The notes: generated by a model from the sequence alone, not told the origin. A DNA stretch of 64,000 nucleotides from Streptomyces olivoverticillatus (GCF_014203555.1 NZ_JACHJH010000006.1:310001-374000); one strand, 5' to 3'; positions 20,015 through 29,266 are shown, counted from the stretch's first letter. A program made the numbers and translations.

Positions 20015-21451
20015 GTGAACGATCAGGCCCGTCGTCCCCGCCCCGCTAAGCCCTACCGCCGTCCCAAGAAGGACCCGGTGCGGATGCTCGCCTTCGAGGC
20101 GCTGCGGGCGGTCGACGAACGGGACGCCTACGCGAACCTGGTGCTGCCCCCGCTGCTGCGCAAGGCTCGGGAGAAGGACGGCTTCGAGACGCGGGACGCC
20201 GCGCTGGCCACCGAGCTGGTGTACGGGACGCTGCGCCGCCAGGGCACGTACGACGCGATCATCGCGTCCTGCGTGGACCGGCCGCTGCGCGAGGTCGACC
20301 CGCCGGTGCTGGACGTCCTGAGCCTCGGCGCCCACCAGCTGCTGGGCACGCGCATCCCCTCGCATGCCGCCGTCTCCGCCAGCGTCGAGCTGGCGCGGGT
20401 CGTACTCGGCGACGGGCGGGCCAAGTTCGTCAACGCCGTGCTCCGCAAGATCGCCGCCCATGATCTGGACGGCTGGCTGGAACGCGTCGCTCCGCCGTAC
20501 GAGGACGACCCCGAGGAGCACCTCGCCGTCGTCCACTCGCACCCGCGCTGGATCGTCACCGCCCTGTGGGACGCGCTTGGCGGCGGGCGGGCCGGGATCG
20601 AGGACCTGCTGGAGGCGGACAACGAACGCCCCGAGGTCACGCTCGTCGCCCGCCCCGGGCGCTCCACCACCGAGGAGCTGCTGGCCGCGGTCGGCGAGGA
20701 CTCCGCGCTGCCGGGGCGCTGGTCGCCGTACGCGGTGCGGCTCGCCGAGGGCGGCGAGCCGGGGGCGCTGGAGGCGGTGCGCGAGGGCCGGGCCGGCGTG
20801 CAGGACGAGGGCAGCCAGCTCGTGGCGCTGGCGCTGGCCTCCGCGCCGCTGGAGGGGCCGGACGAGCGCTGGCTGGACGGGTGCGCCGGTCCCGGCGGCA
20901 AGGCCGCCCTGCTCGGTGCGCTGGCCGCGCAGCGGGGTGCTGCGCTGCTGGCGTCCGAGAAGCAGCCGCACCGGGCCCGGCTGGTCGAGCGTGCGCTGGC
21001 CGGCAACCCCGGCCCGTACCAGGTCATCGCCGCGGACGGCACGCGGCCGCCGTGGCGCGAGGGCTCCTTCGACCGGGTGCTGGTCGACGTGCCGTGCAGC
21101 GGGCTGGGCGCCCTGCGCCGCCGCCCGGAGGCGCGCTGGCGCCGCCGCCCCGAGGACGTGGCCGGTTTCGCGACGCTGCAGCGCGATCTGCTGCGCGAGG
21201 CGCTGCGTGCCGTGCGGGTGGGCGGGGTCGTCGGCTACGCGACGTGCTCGCCGCACCCGGCGGAGACGCGGGCCGTCGTCGAGGACGTCCTCAAGGGCCG
21301 CGGCGCCCCGGCTCCGGCCGCGGAGTGGATCGATGCCCGCCCCTTCATGCAGGGCGTTCCGGTACTGGGCGAGGGGCCGGACGTGCAGCTGTGGCCGCAT
21401 CTGCACGGTACGGATGCGATGTATCTGGCGCTGGTGCGCCGCACGGGGTGA
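20015..21451 (+). CDS. rsmB: 16S rRNA (cytosine-967-C5) methyltransferase
   Basis: RsmB (Sun) methylates C967 of 16S rRNA with S-adenosylmethionine. The 478-residue protein has a NusB-like RNA-binding domain at about 20-160 and a Rossmann methyltransferase domain at 270-478 with CAGPGGKAALLG and two catalytic cysteines, in VDVPCSGLGALRRRPE and YATCSPHPAE. The GTG start follows CCGGAGCACC. The basic Arg/Pro-rich N-terminus is usual for the actinobacterial form. Confidence 0.96.
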   Translation: MNDQARRPRPAKPYRRPKKDPVRMLAFEALRAVDERDAYANLVLPPLLRKAREKDGFETRDAALATELVYGTLRRQGTYDAIIASCVDRPLREVDPPVLDVLSLGAHQLLGTRIPSHAAVSASVELARVVLGDGRAKFVNAVLRKIAAHDLDGWLERVAPPYEDDPEEHLAVVHSHPRWIVTALWDALGGGRAGIEDLLEADNERPEVTLVARPGRSTTEELLAAVGEDSALPGRWSPYAVRLAEGGEPGALEAVREGRAGVQDEGSQLVALALASAPLEGPDERWLDGCAGPGGKAALLGALAAQRGAALLASEKQPHRARLVERALAGNPGPYQVIAADGTRPPWREGSFDRVLVDVPCSGLGALRRRPEARWRRRPEDVAGFATLQRDLLREALRAVRVGGVVGYATCSPHPAETRAVVEDVLKGRGAPAPAAEWIDARPFMQGVPVLGEGPDVQLWPHLHGTDAMYLALVRRTG

Positions 21452-21797
21452 CCTGCCGGTCGGGGTGGGGTGTCGGTGCCCCGACTGGGGGTGTCGGCAC
21501 GTGCCGCCCCGGACCGCCGGGGATGCGTCGGCTCTCTGCCCTGCGGCCCCCGTCCGCCGCAGCGGTGATCAGCTCTCGTGGCGCGGTTCGGCGGTGCCGG
21601 GCGGTCGTGGCCTGAGCGTGTACGGCACCGCCGGGTTCCGCCGTCGTGGTTGCTCGCCGCTGCAGCGGATTTGGGGGCCCGTATGCGGGCCCCTCGGCCC
21701 CTGCGCCCCCCTCTCGGAGGCCCCGCCAAGGGGCCTGGGCCGGCGGAAAAGGGCTCCCGTGTCGGGGGGTGGGCTTGCGGCATGGCAGGCTTGGGGT
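21452..21797 (+). other. 346-base intergenic region before rpe
   Basis: This GC-rich stretch between rsmB and rpe shows no convincing gene. It has several small hairpins (for example GGGGGCCCGTATGCGGGCCCC around 21673-21693) but no T-tract terminator. It presumably holds the rpe promoter; no clear -10/-35 pair can be called. Confidence 0.5.
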
Positions 21798-22481
21798 ATG
21801 GCTCAGATCAACCCCAGCATTCTGTCCGCGGACTTCGCCCGCCTTGCCGACGAGGCCCAGGCCGTGAAGGGCGCCGACTGGCTCCACGTCGATGTGATGG
21901 ACAATCACTTCGTCCCCAACCTCACGCTCGGCGTCCCGGTCGTCGAGTCGCTGAGCCGGGCCACGGACACCCCGCTGGACTGCCACCTGATGATCGAGGA
22001 CCCCGACCGCTGGGCGCCGCAGTACGTGGAGGCCGGTGCGGGGTCGGTCACCTTCCACGCGGAGGCCGCCGCCGCGCCCGTACGCCTGGCGCGGGAGATC
22101 CGGGCCAAGGGGGCGCGCGCCTCGATGGCGCTCAAGCCCGCCACCCCGATCGAGCCCTACGAGGACCTGCTGCCCGAGCTGGACATGCTGCTGATCATGA
22201 CCGTCGAGCCGGGCTTCGGCGGCCAGGCGTTCCTGGACATCATGCTGCCGAAGATCCGCCGCACTCGGGAGCTGATCTCCCGGCACGGTCTGGAGATGTG
22301 GCTGCAGGTCGACGGCGGTGTCTCGGCCGAGACGATCGAGCGCTGCGCCGAGGCCGGCGCGGACGTGTTCGTGGCCGGATCCGCCGTCTACGGTACGGAG
22401 GACCCGGCGGCCGCCGTACGCAGCCTGCGCGCGCAGGCGGAGCGGGCCACCGCCGCCGCGCCCTGGGCATGTGCCCACTGA
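21798..22481 (+). CDS. rpe: Ribulose-phosphate 3-epimerase
   Basis: Rpe interconverts ribulose 5-phosphate and xylulose 5-phosphate in the pentose phosphate pathway. The 227-residue TIM-barrel protein has INPSILSADF, the metal-binding HVDVMDNHFVPN (His and Asp), CHLMI, the VEPGFGGQ loop and the VDGGV motif. The ATG is preceded only by a weak G-rich site. It is a standalone unit between a long spacer and a SorC-type regulator. Confidence 0.97.
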   Translation: MAQINPSILSADFARLADEAQAVKGADWLHVDVMDNHFVPNLTLGVPVVESLSRATDTPLDCHLMIEDPDRWAPQYVEAGAGSVTFHAEAAAAPVRLAREIRAKGARASMALKPATPIEPYEDLLPELDMLLIMTVEPGFGGQAFLDIMLPKIRRTRELISRHGLEMWLQVDGGVSAETIERCAEAGADVFVAGSAVYGTEDPAAAVRSLRAQAERATAAAPWACAH

Positions 22482-22601
22482 CGTGCCCCGTGCCGCTCGC
22501 CCGAATTGCTGAGGGCCGAGGCAGGGGTCTGATCAAGGACCGTCGCATCTGACAGGATGACGTCGAGTCCACAGCAAGAACACAGTAGTGAGGAGACCAC
22601 G

Positions 22602-23618
22602 GTGTCGACGGGCCGTTCAGCCACGCCGATGGGGCCCGCCGAGCTGGTGCAGGCGGCGGCGATGGCCCGCCGTTTCTACCTCGAGGGCAAGTCGAAGATC
22701 CAGATCGCCGAGGAGTTCGGCGTCAGCCGCTTCAAGGTCGCCCGGGTGCTGGAGACGGCGCTCGAGCGGGACCTGGTGCGGATCGAGATCCGGGTGCCGG
22801 CCGAGCTGGACGCGGAGCGCTCCGACGCGCTGCGCGCCCGCTACGGCCTGCGGCACGCGGTCGTCGTGGAATCCCCGGCCGACGCGGCCGACGACGCGCC
22901 CGACCCCGAGAACCTCGGCGAGGTGGCAGCTGACCTGCTCGGCGAGCTGGTGCACGAGGGCGATGTGCTCGGCCTCGCCTGGGGCCGCTCCACCATTCAC
23001 ATGGCGGCGGCCCTGCACCGGCTGCCCCCCTGCACGGTCGTACAGCTCACGGGCGTGTACGACGCCGGGACCGCCGAGCGCGGCTCCGTGGAGGCCGTCC
23101 GCCGGGCCGCCCAGGTCTCCGGCGGCGAGGCCCACCCCATCTACGCCCCGATGCTGCTGCCGGACTCGGCCACCGCGGCCGCGCTGCGCGGGCAGACGGG
23201 CATCGCGCGGGCCTTCGACTACTTCGACAAGGTCACCGTGGCGGCCGTCTCCATCGGCTCCTGGGCGCCGGGCATCTCGACCGTCTACGACATGCTCAGC
23301 GACGAGGAGCGCGCCCACTACGCCTCGCTGGGGGCGGCCGCCGAGATGTCGGCTCACCTCTTCGACGCCGAGGGCCGCCGGATCGGCCGCGACCTGGGCG
23401 AGCGCTGCATCACCGTCGAGGCGGACCGGCTCCGGCGCATACCGGAGGTCGTCGCGATCGCCGGAGGCCTGCGCAAGGCCGCCGCGATCGGCGCGGTGCT
23501 GCGGTCCGGGCTGGTCACCAGCCTGGTGACGGACACGGCGGCCGCCGACTACCTGCTGCTGGAGACGGGCCCGGGGCCGCGCCCCGCGCTCGACCGGGCC
23601 GACCCCGACGGCTCCTGA
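22602..23618 (+). CDS. SorC/DeoR-type sugar-binding transcriptional regulator
   Basis: This 338-residue regulator has an N-terminal HTH (about residues 17-50; YLEGKSKIQIAEEFGVSRFKVARVLE) and a SorC-type effector domain that binds phosphorylated sugars, with VLGLAWGRSTIHMAAAL and a C-terminal ADYLL segment. The GTG at 22602 was chosen because GAGGAG lies just upstream; an in-frame ATG at 22557 would add 15 residues with a poorer site. Being next to rpe suggests control of a pentose-phosphate function, but the ligand is unknown. It is the last gene that looks like conserved core before the accessory region. Confidence 0.88.
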   Translation: MSTGRSATPMGPAELVQAAAMARRFYLEGKSKIQIAEEFGVSRFKVARVLETALERDLVRIEIRVPAELDAERSDALRARYGLRHAVVVESPADAADDAPDPENLGEVAADLLGELVHEGDVLGLAWGRSTIHMAAALHRLPPCTVVQLTGVYDAGTAERGSVEAVRRAAQVSGGEAHPIYAPMLLPDSATAAALRGQTGIARAFDYFDKVTVAAVSIGSWAPGISTVYDMLSDEERAHYASLGAAAEMSAHLFDAEGRRIGRDLGERCITVEADRLRRIPEVVAIAGGLRKAAAIGAVLRSGLVTSLVTDTAAADYLLLETGPGPRPALDRADPDGS

Positions 23619-23639
23619 GCCGGCCGGCCGCCACCCGGT

Positions 23640-24287
23640 TCAGCTGCCGGGCGGGAGCAGCAAGCGCAGCGCGGCGGCCGCCTCGGCGAGCAGGCCGGCC
23701 GCCTCGCGCAGGCTCTCGTCCGGGGCCCGGCCGGTGCCGAGCAGGAGCCGTGCCGCCTCGGTGAGGCCGTCCAGCTCCTGCTGGAGGCTCTCCCGGGCGC
23801 CGGGCCGGGGGCGGCTCGCGGCGGCCGCGGGCCAGCCGGACCAGCTGAGCCAGTCGCGTTCCTCCGAGGTCTGCCCGGGATCGGCCAGGGCCGACTGGAA
23901 TTGCTGCCGGAAGGTGCGCACGATGTCCTCCACGTCGCTGCGGATGGCCTCGCTCAGCCCGCCCACCGGCGCCTGGGCGGCCGCGGACGCACCCGCCGCC
24001 TCCGCCTCCGGGCGCCCGGCCTCCTCCCGGTGCCGGGCCAGCTCGCGCTGCCCGGCCGGGGTGAGGTGGTAGATCTTGCGGCCGTCCACCACTTCGTGCC
24101 GCACCAGCCCGTCGGACTCCATCCGGCGCAGCCGTGGGTAGACCGTGCCCGGCGAGGGGCGGTAATCGTCACCGAACTTCTCGCCCAACGCGCTGAGCAG
24201 CTTGTATCCGTGGCGCGGCTGACGCTCCAGCAGATCCAGCAGCAGGAAGCGCACTTGGCCGTAGCCGAACCGGGGGCCGCCGCTCAT
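23640..24287 (-). CDS. PadR-family transcriptional regulator
   Basis: This 215-residue protein has an N-terminal PadR winged helix (about residues 8-85; RFLLLDLLERQPRHGYKLLSAL, then SPGTVYPRLRRMESDGLV and a beta wing ending HLTPAGQREL) and an Ala/Arg-rich helical C-terminal half. PadR proteins usually repress a neighbouring membrane-stress or transport gene. Its ATG is 8 bases after the stop of the upstream DUF4097 gene, so the two form an operon in which the repressor probably controls both. Confidence 0.88.
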   Translation of the reverse strand: MSGGPRFGYGQVRFLLLDLLERQPRHGYKLLSALGEKFGDDYRPSPGTVYPRLRRMESDGLVRHEVVDGRKIYHLTPAGQRELARHREEAGRPEAEAAGASAAAQAPVGGLSEAIRSDVEDIVRTFRQQFQSALADPGQTSEERDWLSWSGWPAAAASRPRPGARESLQQELDGLTEAARLLLGTGRAPDESLREAAGLLAEAAAALRLLLPPGS

Positions 24288-24295
24288 TCTCTGTG

Positions 24296-25078
24296 CTACT
24301 CCCATTCCGCCATGTCGTGGGGGCCGAAGACCTCCGCCCGGCCGCTGATGAGGGAGATGCGGCCGGAGACGCTGGTGGCCCACACCGAGGAATCACCGCT
24401 GCCGAGATCGCCCTTGGCCCTATGATGCCCCGGCATCCGCACCGGGGTGACACTGGGGAACTGGCTCGACACCCGTCCGTTGAGGGACTCCAGATGGACC
24501 CTGGCGTCGGAGACGGCGGGCAGGCAGACGCTGATGTCGCCGGAGACGCTGGAGAGTTTGAGGTTGCGCTTGCGGCGGGGCCGGGCGTAGAGCGCGACGG
24601 CGCCCGAGACGGACCGCACCTCCACGTCGCCGGTCAGCCCGATGGCGTCCACGTGGCCCGAGGCGGTGTCGACCTCCACGGGGCCGGACAGCCGGTTGAG
24701 GGTGGTCCCGCCGCCGCCGTTGTGCACCTGGATCCCCGCGCGGCTGTCGCAGGCCACGACCTCGGCGGAGACCGACCACAGATCCAGCGGGCAGTCGCGC
24801 GGCACGGCGAGGGAGACCACGGCGTGCTGGGCGTGGCGGCGGCTGAGCCGGCCCTTGAGGATCTGCTGCCAGGAGGTGCCCTGGTGCCCGATGTGCAGCA
24901 GCCCGTCCTCGTGCTGCCGGATGTAGAACGGGTGCCGGCCGACCTCCGAGACTTCGATCGTCACGAAGCTGTCGTCCGTCCCCACGACCTGTACCCGGCC
25001 GCGCACGGTGAAGGAGCGCACCGCGCGCACCCCTTCGAAGACCTTGCGCTGGGGACGGTCGACCTTCCAGCCCTTCAT
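24296..25078 (-). CDS. DUF4097-type beta-helical protein
   Basis: A 260-residue protein with short repeating beta strands (LSGPVEVDTASGHVDAIGLTG, VRSVSGAVALYAR, LSSVSGDISVCLP) matches the DUF4097/adhesin-like pattern of a small right-handed beta helix. No signal peptide or membrane helix is seen, so the protein looks cytoplasmic. The ATG opens MKGWKVDRPQRKVFEGV. It is transcribed with the PadR gene directly downstream; PadR-DUF4097 pairs are common in streptomycetes, but their function is unknown. Confidence 0.82.
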   Translation of the reverse strand: MKGWKVDRPQRKVFEGVRAVRSFTVRGRVQVVGTDDSFVTIEVSEVGRHPFYIRQHEDGLLHIGHQGTSWQQILKGRLSRRHAQHAVVSLAVPRDCPLDLWSVSAEVVACDSRAGIQVHNGGGGTTLNRLSGPVEVDTASGHVDAIGLTGDVEVRSVSGAVALYARPRRKRNLKLSSVSGDISVCLPAVSDARVHLESLNGRVSSQFPSVTPVRMPGHHRAKGDLGSGDSSVWATSVSGRISLISGRAEVFGPHDMAEWE

Positions 25079-25185
25079 GATGCTCCTTCGGTTCCGGGTG
25101 AGTGAGCGGCCGCGCCCGGCGATGTGCGGTGCTGCGGCCCCGGCACGCGGGCGCTGCCGGGACGTGCCGACCCATCGGACACGCC

Positions 25186-25680
25186 CTAGGCGCCGACGAC
25201 GGCCGAGTCCCCCGTCTGCTGAAGCTTTGCGGCCTGTTCGTGGGTCGTCTTCGCCGCGCGGCTGATGAAGTCCAGGACCAGGGCGAGTTCGTGGTCCTCG
25301 TACCGGGAGCACAGTTCGAGCATCGCGTCGGTCATGGAGCCGAAGAGCGCGGTGACCCGGTCGGGCACCTCGGGGCTCGGCACGATGATCACCTTGCGGC
25401 GGTCGCCGGGGTCGCGCTCCCTGCGGACGAGCCCGGCCTTCTCCAGCCGGTTGATCACGCCGGTGATGGCGCCGGAGGTCAGCCCGGAGACCTCGGCCAG
25501 CCGGCCCGCGGTGACCGGCTCCGGGCCGGCCGCGAGGTCCAGGCACTTCAGGTCGGTGGCGTTGATGGCCAGCCGGTCGGCGATGGCCTGGTGGAAGAGG
25601 ACGGTCTCACCGCTGAGGCGGCGCATCTTCCAGGCGAGCGCTCCGATGAGTTCTTCCCGCTGGGGCAGCTGAGTTGACAT
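25186..25680 (-). CDS. MarR-family transcriptional regulator
   Basis: This 164-residue winged-helix repressor has the MarR core LTSGAITGVINRLEKAGLVRRERDPGDRRKVIIVPS (about 68-103). It is divergent from the drug exporter gene at 25931, a classic arrangement in which the repressor controls both and is released by the transported compound. A TTAGT-N6-ACTAA inverted repeat, a typical MarR operator, lies 25 bases upstream of its start. The ligand is probably the polyketide or an intermediate, but this is inference. Confidence 0.92.
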   Translation of the reverse strand: MSTQLPQREELIGALAWKMRRLSGETVLFHQAIADRLAINATDLKCLDLAAGPEPVTAGRLAEVSGLTSGAITGVINRLEKAGLVRRERDPGDRRKVIIVPSPEVPDRVTALFGSMTDAMLELCSRYEDHELALVLDFISRAAKTTHEQAAKLQQTGDSAVVGA

Positions 25681-25704
25681 GGATGCCAGGGCCTCCCTAA
25701 TCTC

Positions 25705-25720
25705 TTAGTGCGTGAACTAA
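25705..25720. promoter_or_regulatory. Candidate MarR operator
   Basis: TTAGT (25705-25709) and ACTAA (25716-25720) form an inverted repeat with a 6-base spacer in the marR/exporter intergenic region, close to the marR start. Form and location fit autorepression by the adjacent MarR protein. Confidence 0.6.
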
Positions 25721-25805
25721 AACATATCACAAAGGTGCGCTATCCAGTGATGCCCTGTGTGAACCTCACATCGCGTGCTGCAGGCCGATTCATGGCCGCT
25801 ATCCG

Positions 25806-25850
25806 GACGTACCACGAGACGTACCGAGTGACGTACCGAGCCTCGCCGAG
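25806..25850 (+). repeat. Short direct repeats in the exporter promoter region
   Basis: GACGTACC occurs three times at 12-base intervals (25806, 25818, 25830), and CGAG occurs at 25815, 25825, 25837 and 25847, that is, on one face of the helix. The array lies 80-125 bases upstream of the exporter start and may bind an activator. It does not keep the exact 11-base spacing seen at the SARP sites of this cluster. Confidence 0.5.
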
Positions 25851-25930
25851 ACCCTCGGCCGTACGCGACACCACTTGCGACTGTTATGCGTTATCGAGCG
25901 CAGCCCTGAACGAACGATGGGGAGACTGAT

Positions 25931-27637
25931 GTGACGACTCAAACCGACGCGTCCGCCGCTGCGGCGGGCGGGCAGTCCCTTACCAGTAGGCAGTGGTGGG
26001 CGATCCTGGCCCTGCTCCTCGCGAGCTTCATGGACCTGCTGGACGGCACCATCGTCAACGTGGCCATCCCCTCGCTCCAGCGGGATCTGGACGCGAGCTA
26101 CTCGGACGCGCAGTGGGTGGCCTCCGGCTACGCGCTGGCGTTCGCGCTGGTCCTGATCACCGGCAGCCGGCTGGGGGACATCTTCGGCCGCAAGAACATG
26201 TTCATGCTGGGCGTGGCGGGCTTCGTGATCTCCTCCGCCCTGTGCGGCGCGGCCCAGGGCCCGGGCATGCTGATCGGGGCCCGGCTGCTGCAGGGCGCGA
26301 TGGCCGCGGTGATGGTGCCGCAGGTGCTGTCCACCCTGATGGCCACCCTCCCGGCGCAGCAAGGCGCCGCCGTGGCAGGCATGTTCGGCGGGGTGTCCGG
26401 CCTCGCCGTGGTCAGCGGGCCCATGCTCGGCGCCCTGCTGATCAAGGCCGACGTGGCAGGCCTGGAGTGGCGCTCCATCTTCCTGGTGAACATCCCGGTG
26501 GGCATCATCGCGCTGATCGCCGCGGCGATCTACGTGCCGAACACCAAGTCCGAACACGCCTCGCGGCTGGACCTGTTGGGCAGCGCGGTGGTCACCCTTG
26601 CCCTGCTGATGCTGGTCTACCCCCTGCTGCAGGGGCGCGATCTCGGCTGGCCGGCCTGGACGTTCGTCTCGATGGTGCTCTCGGTGCCCATGTTCGCGCT
26701 CTTCGCCGTGTTGCAGCACCGCAAGAGCCGCACCAACAGCTCGCCGCTGGTGGAGATGAGCCTCTTCCGCAAGCTGCCGTTCAACGGCGGCCTGATCATC
26801 GGCGCCCTGTTCTTCGCCGGGCTGATCGGCTTCTTCTTCGTCTTCATGCTCTACCTGCAGATCGGCCGCGGCTTCGAGGTCATGCACGCGGGTCTGACCG
26901 CGCTGCCCTGGTCGCTCGGCATGGCCGTGGGCTCGGCCGTCTGCGGGGCCGTGCTCGCCCCGCGCCTGGGCCGCAAGCTGATCAGCATCGGCGCGCTGAT
27001 GATGGCGGCCTCCTTCGTCGGGCTCATCGCGACCCTGCACTACCAGGGCACCGACACCACGTCCTGGCAGATGCTGCCCTGGCTGCTGGTCGCGGGGCTG
27101 GGCATGGGGGCCGTCGTCTCCTCCCTGTTCGGGATCGTGATGGCCGCCGTGGAGCCGCGTGAGATCGGCTCCGCCTCGGGCCTGCTCAACGCCATCACCC
27201 AGGTCGGCGCCTCGGCGGGCATCGCGGTGCTGGGCGTGGTCTTCTTCTCGCTGCTGGGCTCCCAGTCGACCCACATGGCCGACCGCGCGGCGCCCGACAT
27301 CCGCTCCGCGCTCAGCGCGGCGCACGTGCCGGCGCAGAACCAGGACCAGATCGTCCGGACCTTCCGCACCTGCTACCACGACCGCTCGGTGGAGACGGAC
27401 CCGGGACGCACGCCCGAGAGCTGCCGCACCGGCGCGGGCAACTCCGCAGACGGCAAGGGGCAGTTCCCGGCTGAGAACAAGGAGATCGCCGCCGCCTTCA
27501 AGAAGGCCAGCGGCAAGGCCAACGCGGAGAACTTCACCCTCGCCCTGCAGCGCACCCTGTGGTGTGCGACCGGAGCGATGCTGCTGGTCTTCGCGCTCTC
27601 CTTCATCCTGCCCGCCCGTCAGCGCAAGTTCGGCTGA
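25931..27637 (+). CDS. DHA2-family drug exporter (14-TM MFS)
   Basis: This 568-residue major facilitator of the EmrB/QacA type is a proton-driven exporter in the plasma membrane. Hydrophobic segments fit 14 helices. The TM1 motif D-(hydrophobic)-TIVNVAIPSL is present at about 34-48, and the loop motif GSRLGDIFGRKNMF at about 78-91. A large polar loop (about 455-540) precedes the last helix, usual for this subfamily. The GTG start follows GGGGAGACTGAT. Divergence from marR and closeness to the PKS cluster make it a candidate for polyketide export and self-resistance. Confidence 0.93.
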   Translation: MTTQTDASAAAAGGQSLTSRQWWAILALLLASFMDLLDGTIVNVAIPSLQRDLDASYSDAQWVASGYALAFALVLITGSRLGDIFGRKNMFMLGVAGFVISSALCGAAQGPGMLIGARLLQGAMAAVMVPQVLSTLMATLPAQQGAAVAGMFGGVSGLAVVSGPMLGALLIKADVAGLEWRSIFLVNIPVGIIALIAAAIYVPNTKSEHASRLDLLGSAVVTLALLMLVYPLLQGRDLGWPAWTFVSMVLSVPMFALFAVLQHRKSRTNSSPLVEMSLFRKLPFNGGLIIGALFFAGLIGFFFVFMLYLQIGRGFEVMHAGLTALPWSLGMAVGSAVCGAVLAPRLGRKLISIGALMMAASFVGLIATLHYQGTDTTSWQMLPWLLVAGLGMGAVVSSLFGIVMAAVEPREIGSASGLLNAITQVGASAGIAVLGVVFFSLLGSQSTHMADRAAPDIRSALSAAHVPAQNQDQIVRTFRTCYHDRSVETDPGRTPESCRTGAGNSADGKGQFPAENKEIAAAFKKASGKANAENFTLALQRTLWCATGAMLLVFALSFILPARQRKFG

Positions 27638-27649
27638 CGCGACCGACCG

Positions 27650-27690
27650 GCAGCGGCGCCGCGCCCCTTCAGGGGGCGCGGCGCCGCTGC
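27650..27690. terminator. Bidirectional terminator between exporter and SDR gene
   Basis: A perfect 18-bp GC-rich stem (27650-27667 with 27673-27690, 5-base loop) lies between the convergent stops of the exporter and the SDR gene. Confidence 0.9.
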
Positions 27691-27703
27691 GCGGCCGGAC
27701 CGC

Positions 27704-28492
27704 TCAGCGCGCCCACAGCCGTTCGAAGCCCCGGCGGGACAGTGACCGGGGCAGGATCCTGCTCGCGGCCAGCACCGCCCGGTAACCCGCCCCCGGCACA
27801 CAGACGGGCTTGCCCGCCGCCACCGCCTCCAGCGCCTCGCGGGCCACCTCCTCCCGGTCCAGCCAGACGAACTCCGGCAGCCGGACACTGCGCGTGCCCC
27901 CCACCGGTGCCGCCGCGCCGCGCCGTACGAAACCGGGGCAGAGCACGGTGACGTGGACCCCGTGGCCGCGCGCCTCGCAGTGCACCGTCTCGGTCAGCGA
28001 GGTGAGGAACGCCTTGGTCGCCGCGTATGTCGCCCCCTGGGGCTGGGGCAGGAAACCGGCGATCGAGGAGACGTTGAGGATGCCGCCGTGCCGCCGCGGC
28101 ACCATCGCGGACAGCGCGGCGTGCGTCAGGCGCAGCGGCGCCAGCACATTGAGGGCCACCTTGCCCTCCTCGTACTCCAGCGGCTGGTCCACCAGCGGCC
28201 GCGGCGGCCTCGACCCCGCCCCCGCGTTGTTGACCAGCAGTTCCACCGGCCGCTCGGGGTCGGCCAGGCGCTCGGCCACCGTGGAGAGCTCCTCCGCGAC
28301 GGTGAGGTCGGCCGCCAGCACCTCCACCCGCACCCGGAACCGCTTGCGCACGTCCTCGGCCAGCTCCTCGAGGAGTTCGCCGCGTCTGGCCACCACGGTC
28401 AGGTCGGCCCCCTGGGCCGCCAGCCGCCACGCCAGACTACGGCCGATGCCGCTGGACGCCCCCGTCACGAGAGCGGATGCGTAGCTCACCAT
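27704..28492 (-). CDS. Short-chain dehydrogenase/reductase
   Basis: This 262-residue classical SDR has the NADP-binding TGASSGIG (10-17), NNAG (88-91) and the catalytic Ser-Tyr-Lys set (VSS around 142, YAATK with Tyr156 and Lys160). The arginine-rich segment after beta2 (VVARR) suggests NADPH. It belongs to the DltE/YqjQ-like group often labelled SDR of unknown substrate, not the FabG group. It is transcribed towards the exporter and away from the DUF1772/methyltransferase genes. Membership of the cluster is possible but not certain. Confidence 0.85.
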   Translation of the reverse strand: MVSYASALVTGASSGIGRSLAWRLAAQGADLTVVARRGELLEELAEDVRKRFRVRVEVLAADLTVAEELSTVAERLADPERPVELLVNNAGAGSRPPRPLVDQPLEYEEGKVALNVLAPLRLTHAALSAMVPRRHGGILNVSSIAGFLPQPQGATYAATKAFLTSLTETVHCEARGHGVHVTVLCPGFVRRGAAAPVGGTRSVRLPEFVWLDREEVAREALEAVAAGKPVCVPGAGYRAVLAASRILPRSLSRRGFERLWAR

Positions 28493-28627
28493 TCCGTACC
28501 ATCCCGTCTCTTCAGCGTGTCGGCCCCCCGGTTCACGGGAGGCCGCCGTGTTCGGCCCCCGATGCTGGCCACGGAGGCTAGCGCGGCGCTGGACCGGACC
28601 GGCGCGCGGCCCCGGCGGAAGGAGCCG

Positions 28628-28645
28628 GTCCAGTGAGCTGCGAGC
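28628..28645 (+). promoter_or_regulatory. Weak SARP-type repeat upstream of the first DUF1772 gene
   Basis: GTCCAGT (28628-28634) and TGCGAGC (28639-28645) are 11 bases apart in the orientation of the downstream gene. The first heptamer fits the cluster consensus well, the second only in CnAGC. It is a weaker member of the repeat family described at 36280-36343. Confidence 0.35.
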
Positions 28646-28739
28646 GGAGATCGCAATCATCGGGGCCGCACACGAACGATGTCCGCGGCATTTTCTCCCG
28701 GAGCGGCCGGGATGCCGCTTGGAAGAGAGGGCACCGGGA

Positions 28740-29195
28740 GTGATCCACCTCGTCAGCGTCGTCGTCCTGCTCGGCAGCGGCATCGTGGCCGGAGTGTTCT
28801 TCGCCGTCGCAGTCAGCGTGCTGCCGGCCCTCGCCGCCATGTCGCCCGACCGCTATCTGCACACCCACCAGCTGCTGGGCAAGGGATACCACCCCGCGAT
28901 GCCCCTGCTGGTCAACGCGACGCTGCTGGCGGACATCGCGCTGGCGGTGCTGGTGGGCCCCGGGACCGCCCGGGCCCTGCTGATCGCGACCGCCGTGGGG
29001 ATCGTGGTGGTCGAGGCCGTCTCCCACCTGTGCAACGCGCCCATCAACAAGGAGGTCGGCAGAACCTCCGCGCAGGCGCCGCCGGCCGACTGGCGCGACC
29101 CCCGCCCCCGGTGGCGGAGATGGCACATGGTCCGGACCGCCGCCGCCCTGCTCGTCCTGGTGCTCAACAGCTACGCGGTCACGCTCGGCGGCTGA
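28740..29195 (+). CDS. DUF1772 membrane protein, anthrone-oxygenase-like (copy 1)
   Basis: This 151-residue protein has four predicted membrane helices and the DUF1772 pattern, with a conserved APINKEV motif after helix 3 and HQLLG after helix 1-2. The family includes the fungal anthrone oxidase HypC and is frequent in aromatic polyketide clusters, where oxidation of an anthrone-type ring to a quinone is assumed. The GTG start follows GGAAGAGAGGG. A second copy lies in the core operon at 40453. The methyltransferase gene follows after 71 bases. Confidence 0.8.
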   Translation: MIHLVSVVVLLGSGIVAGVFFAVAVSVLPALAAMSPDRYLHTHQLLGKGYHPAMPLLVNATLLADIALAVLVGPGTARALLIATAVGIVVVEAVSHLCNAPINKEVGRTSAQAPPADWRDPRPRWRRWHMVRTAAALLVLVLNSYAVTLGG

Positions 29196-29266
29196 CCGCG
29201 GCACGTCGGAGAACCGGGGCCGGCCGGGCCCCGGGGGGATACGACTTACGCCGAAGGGATGCTGCG

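Noticed and set aside
22557..22601. Earlier ATG as start of the SorC-type regulator
   Set aside because: The GTG at 22602 has a better GAGGAG site; the extension is polar without conservation, though it cannot be fully excluded.
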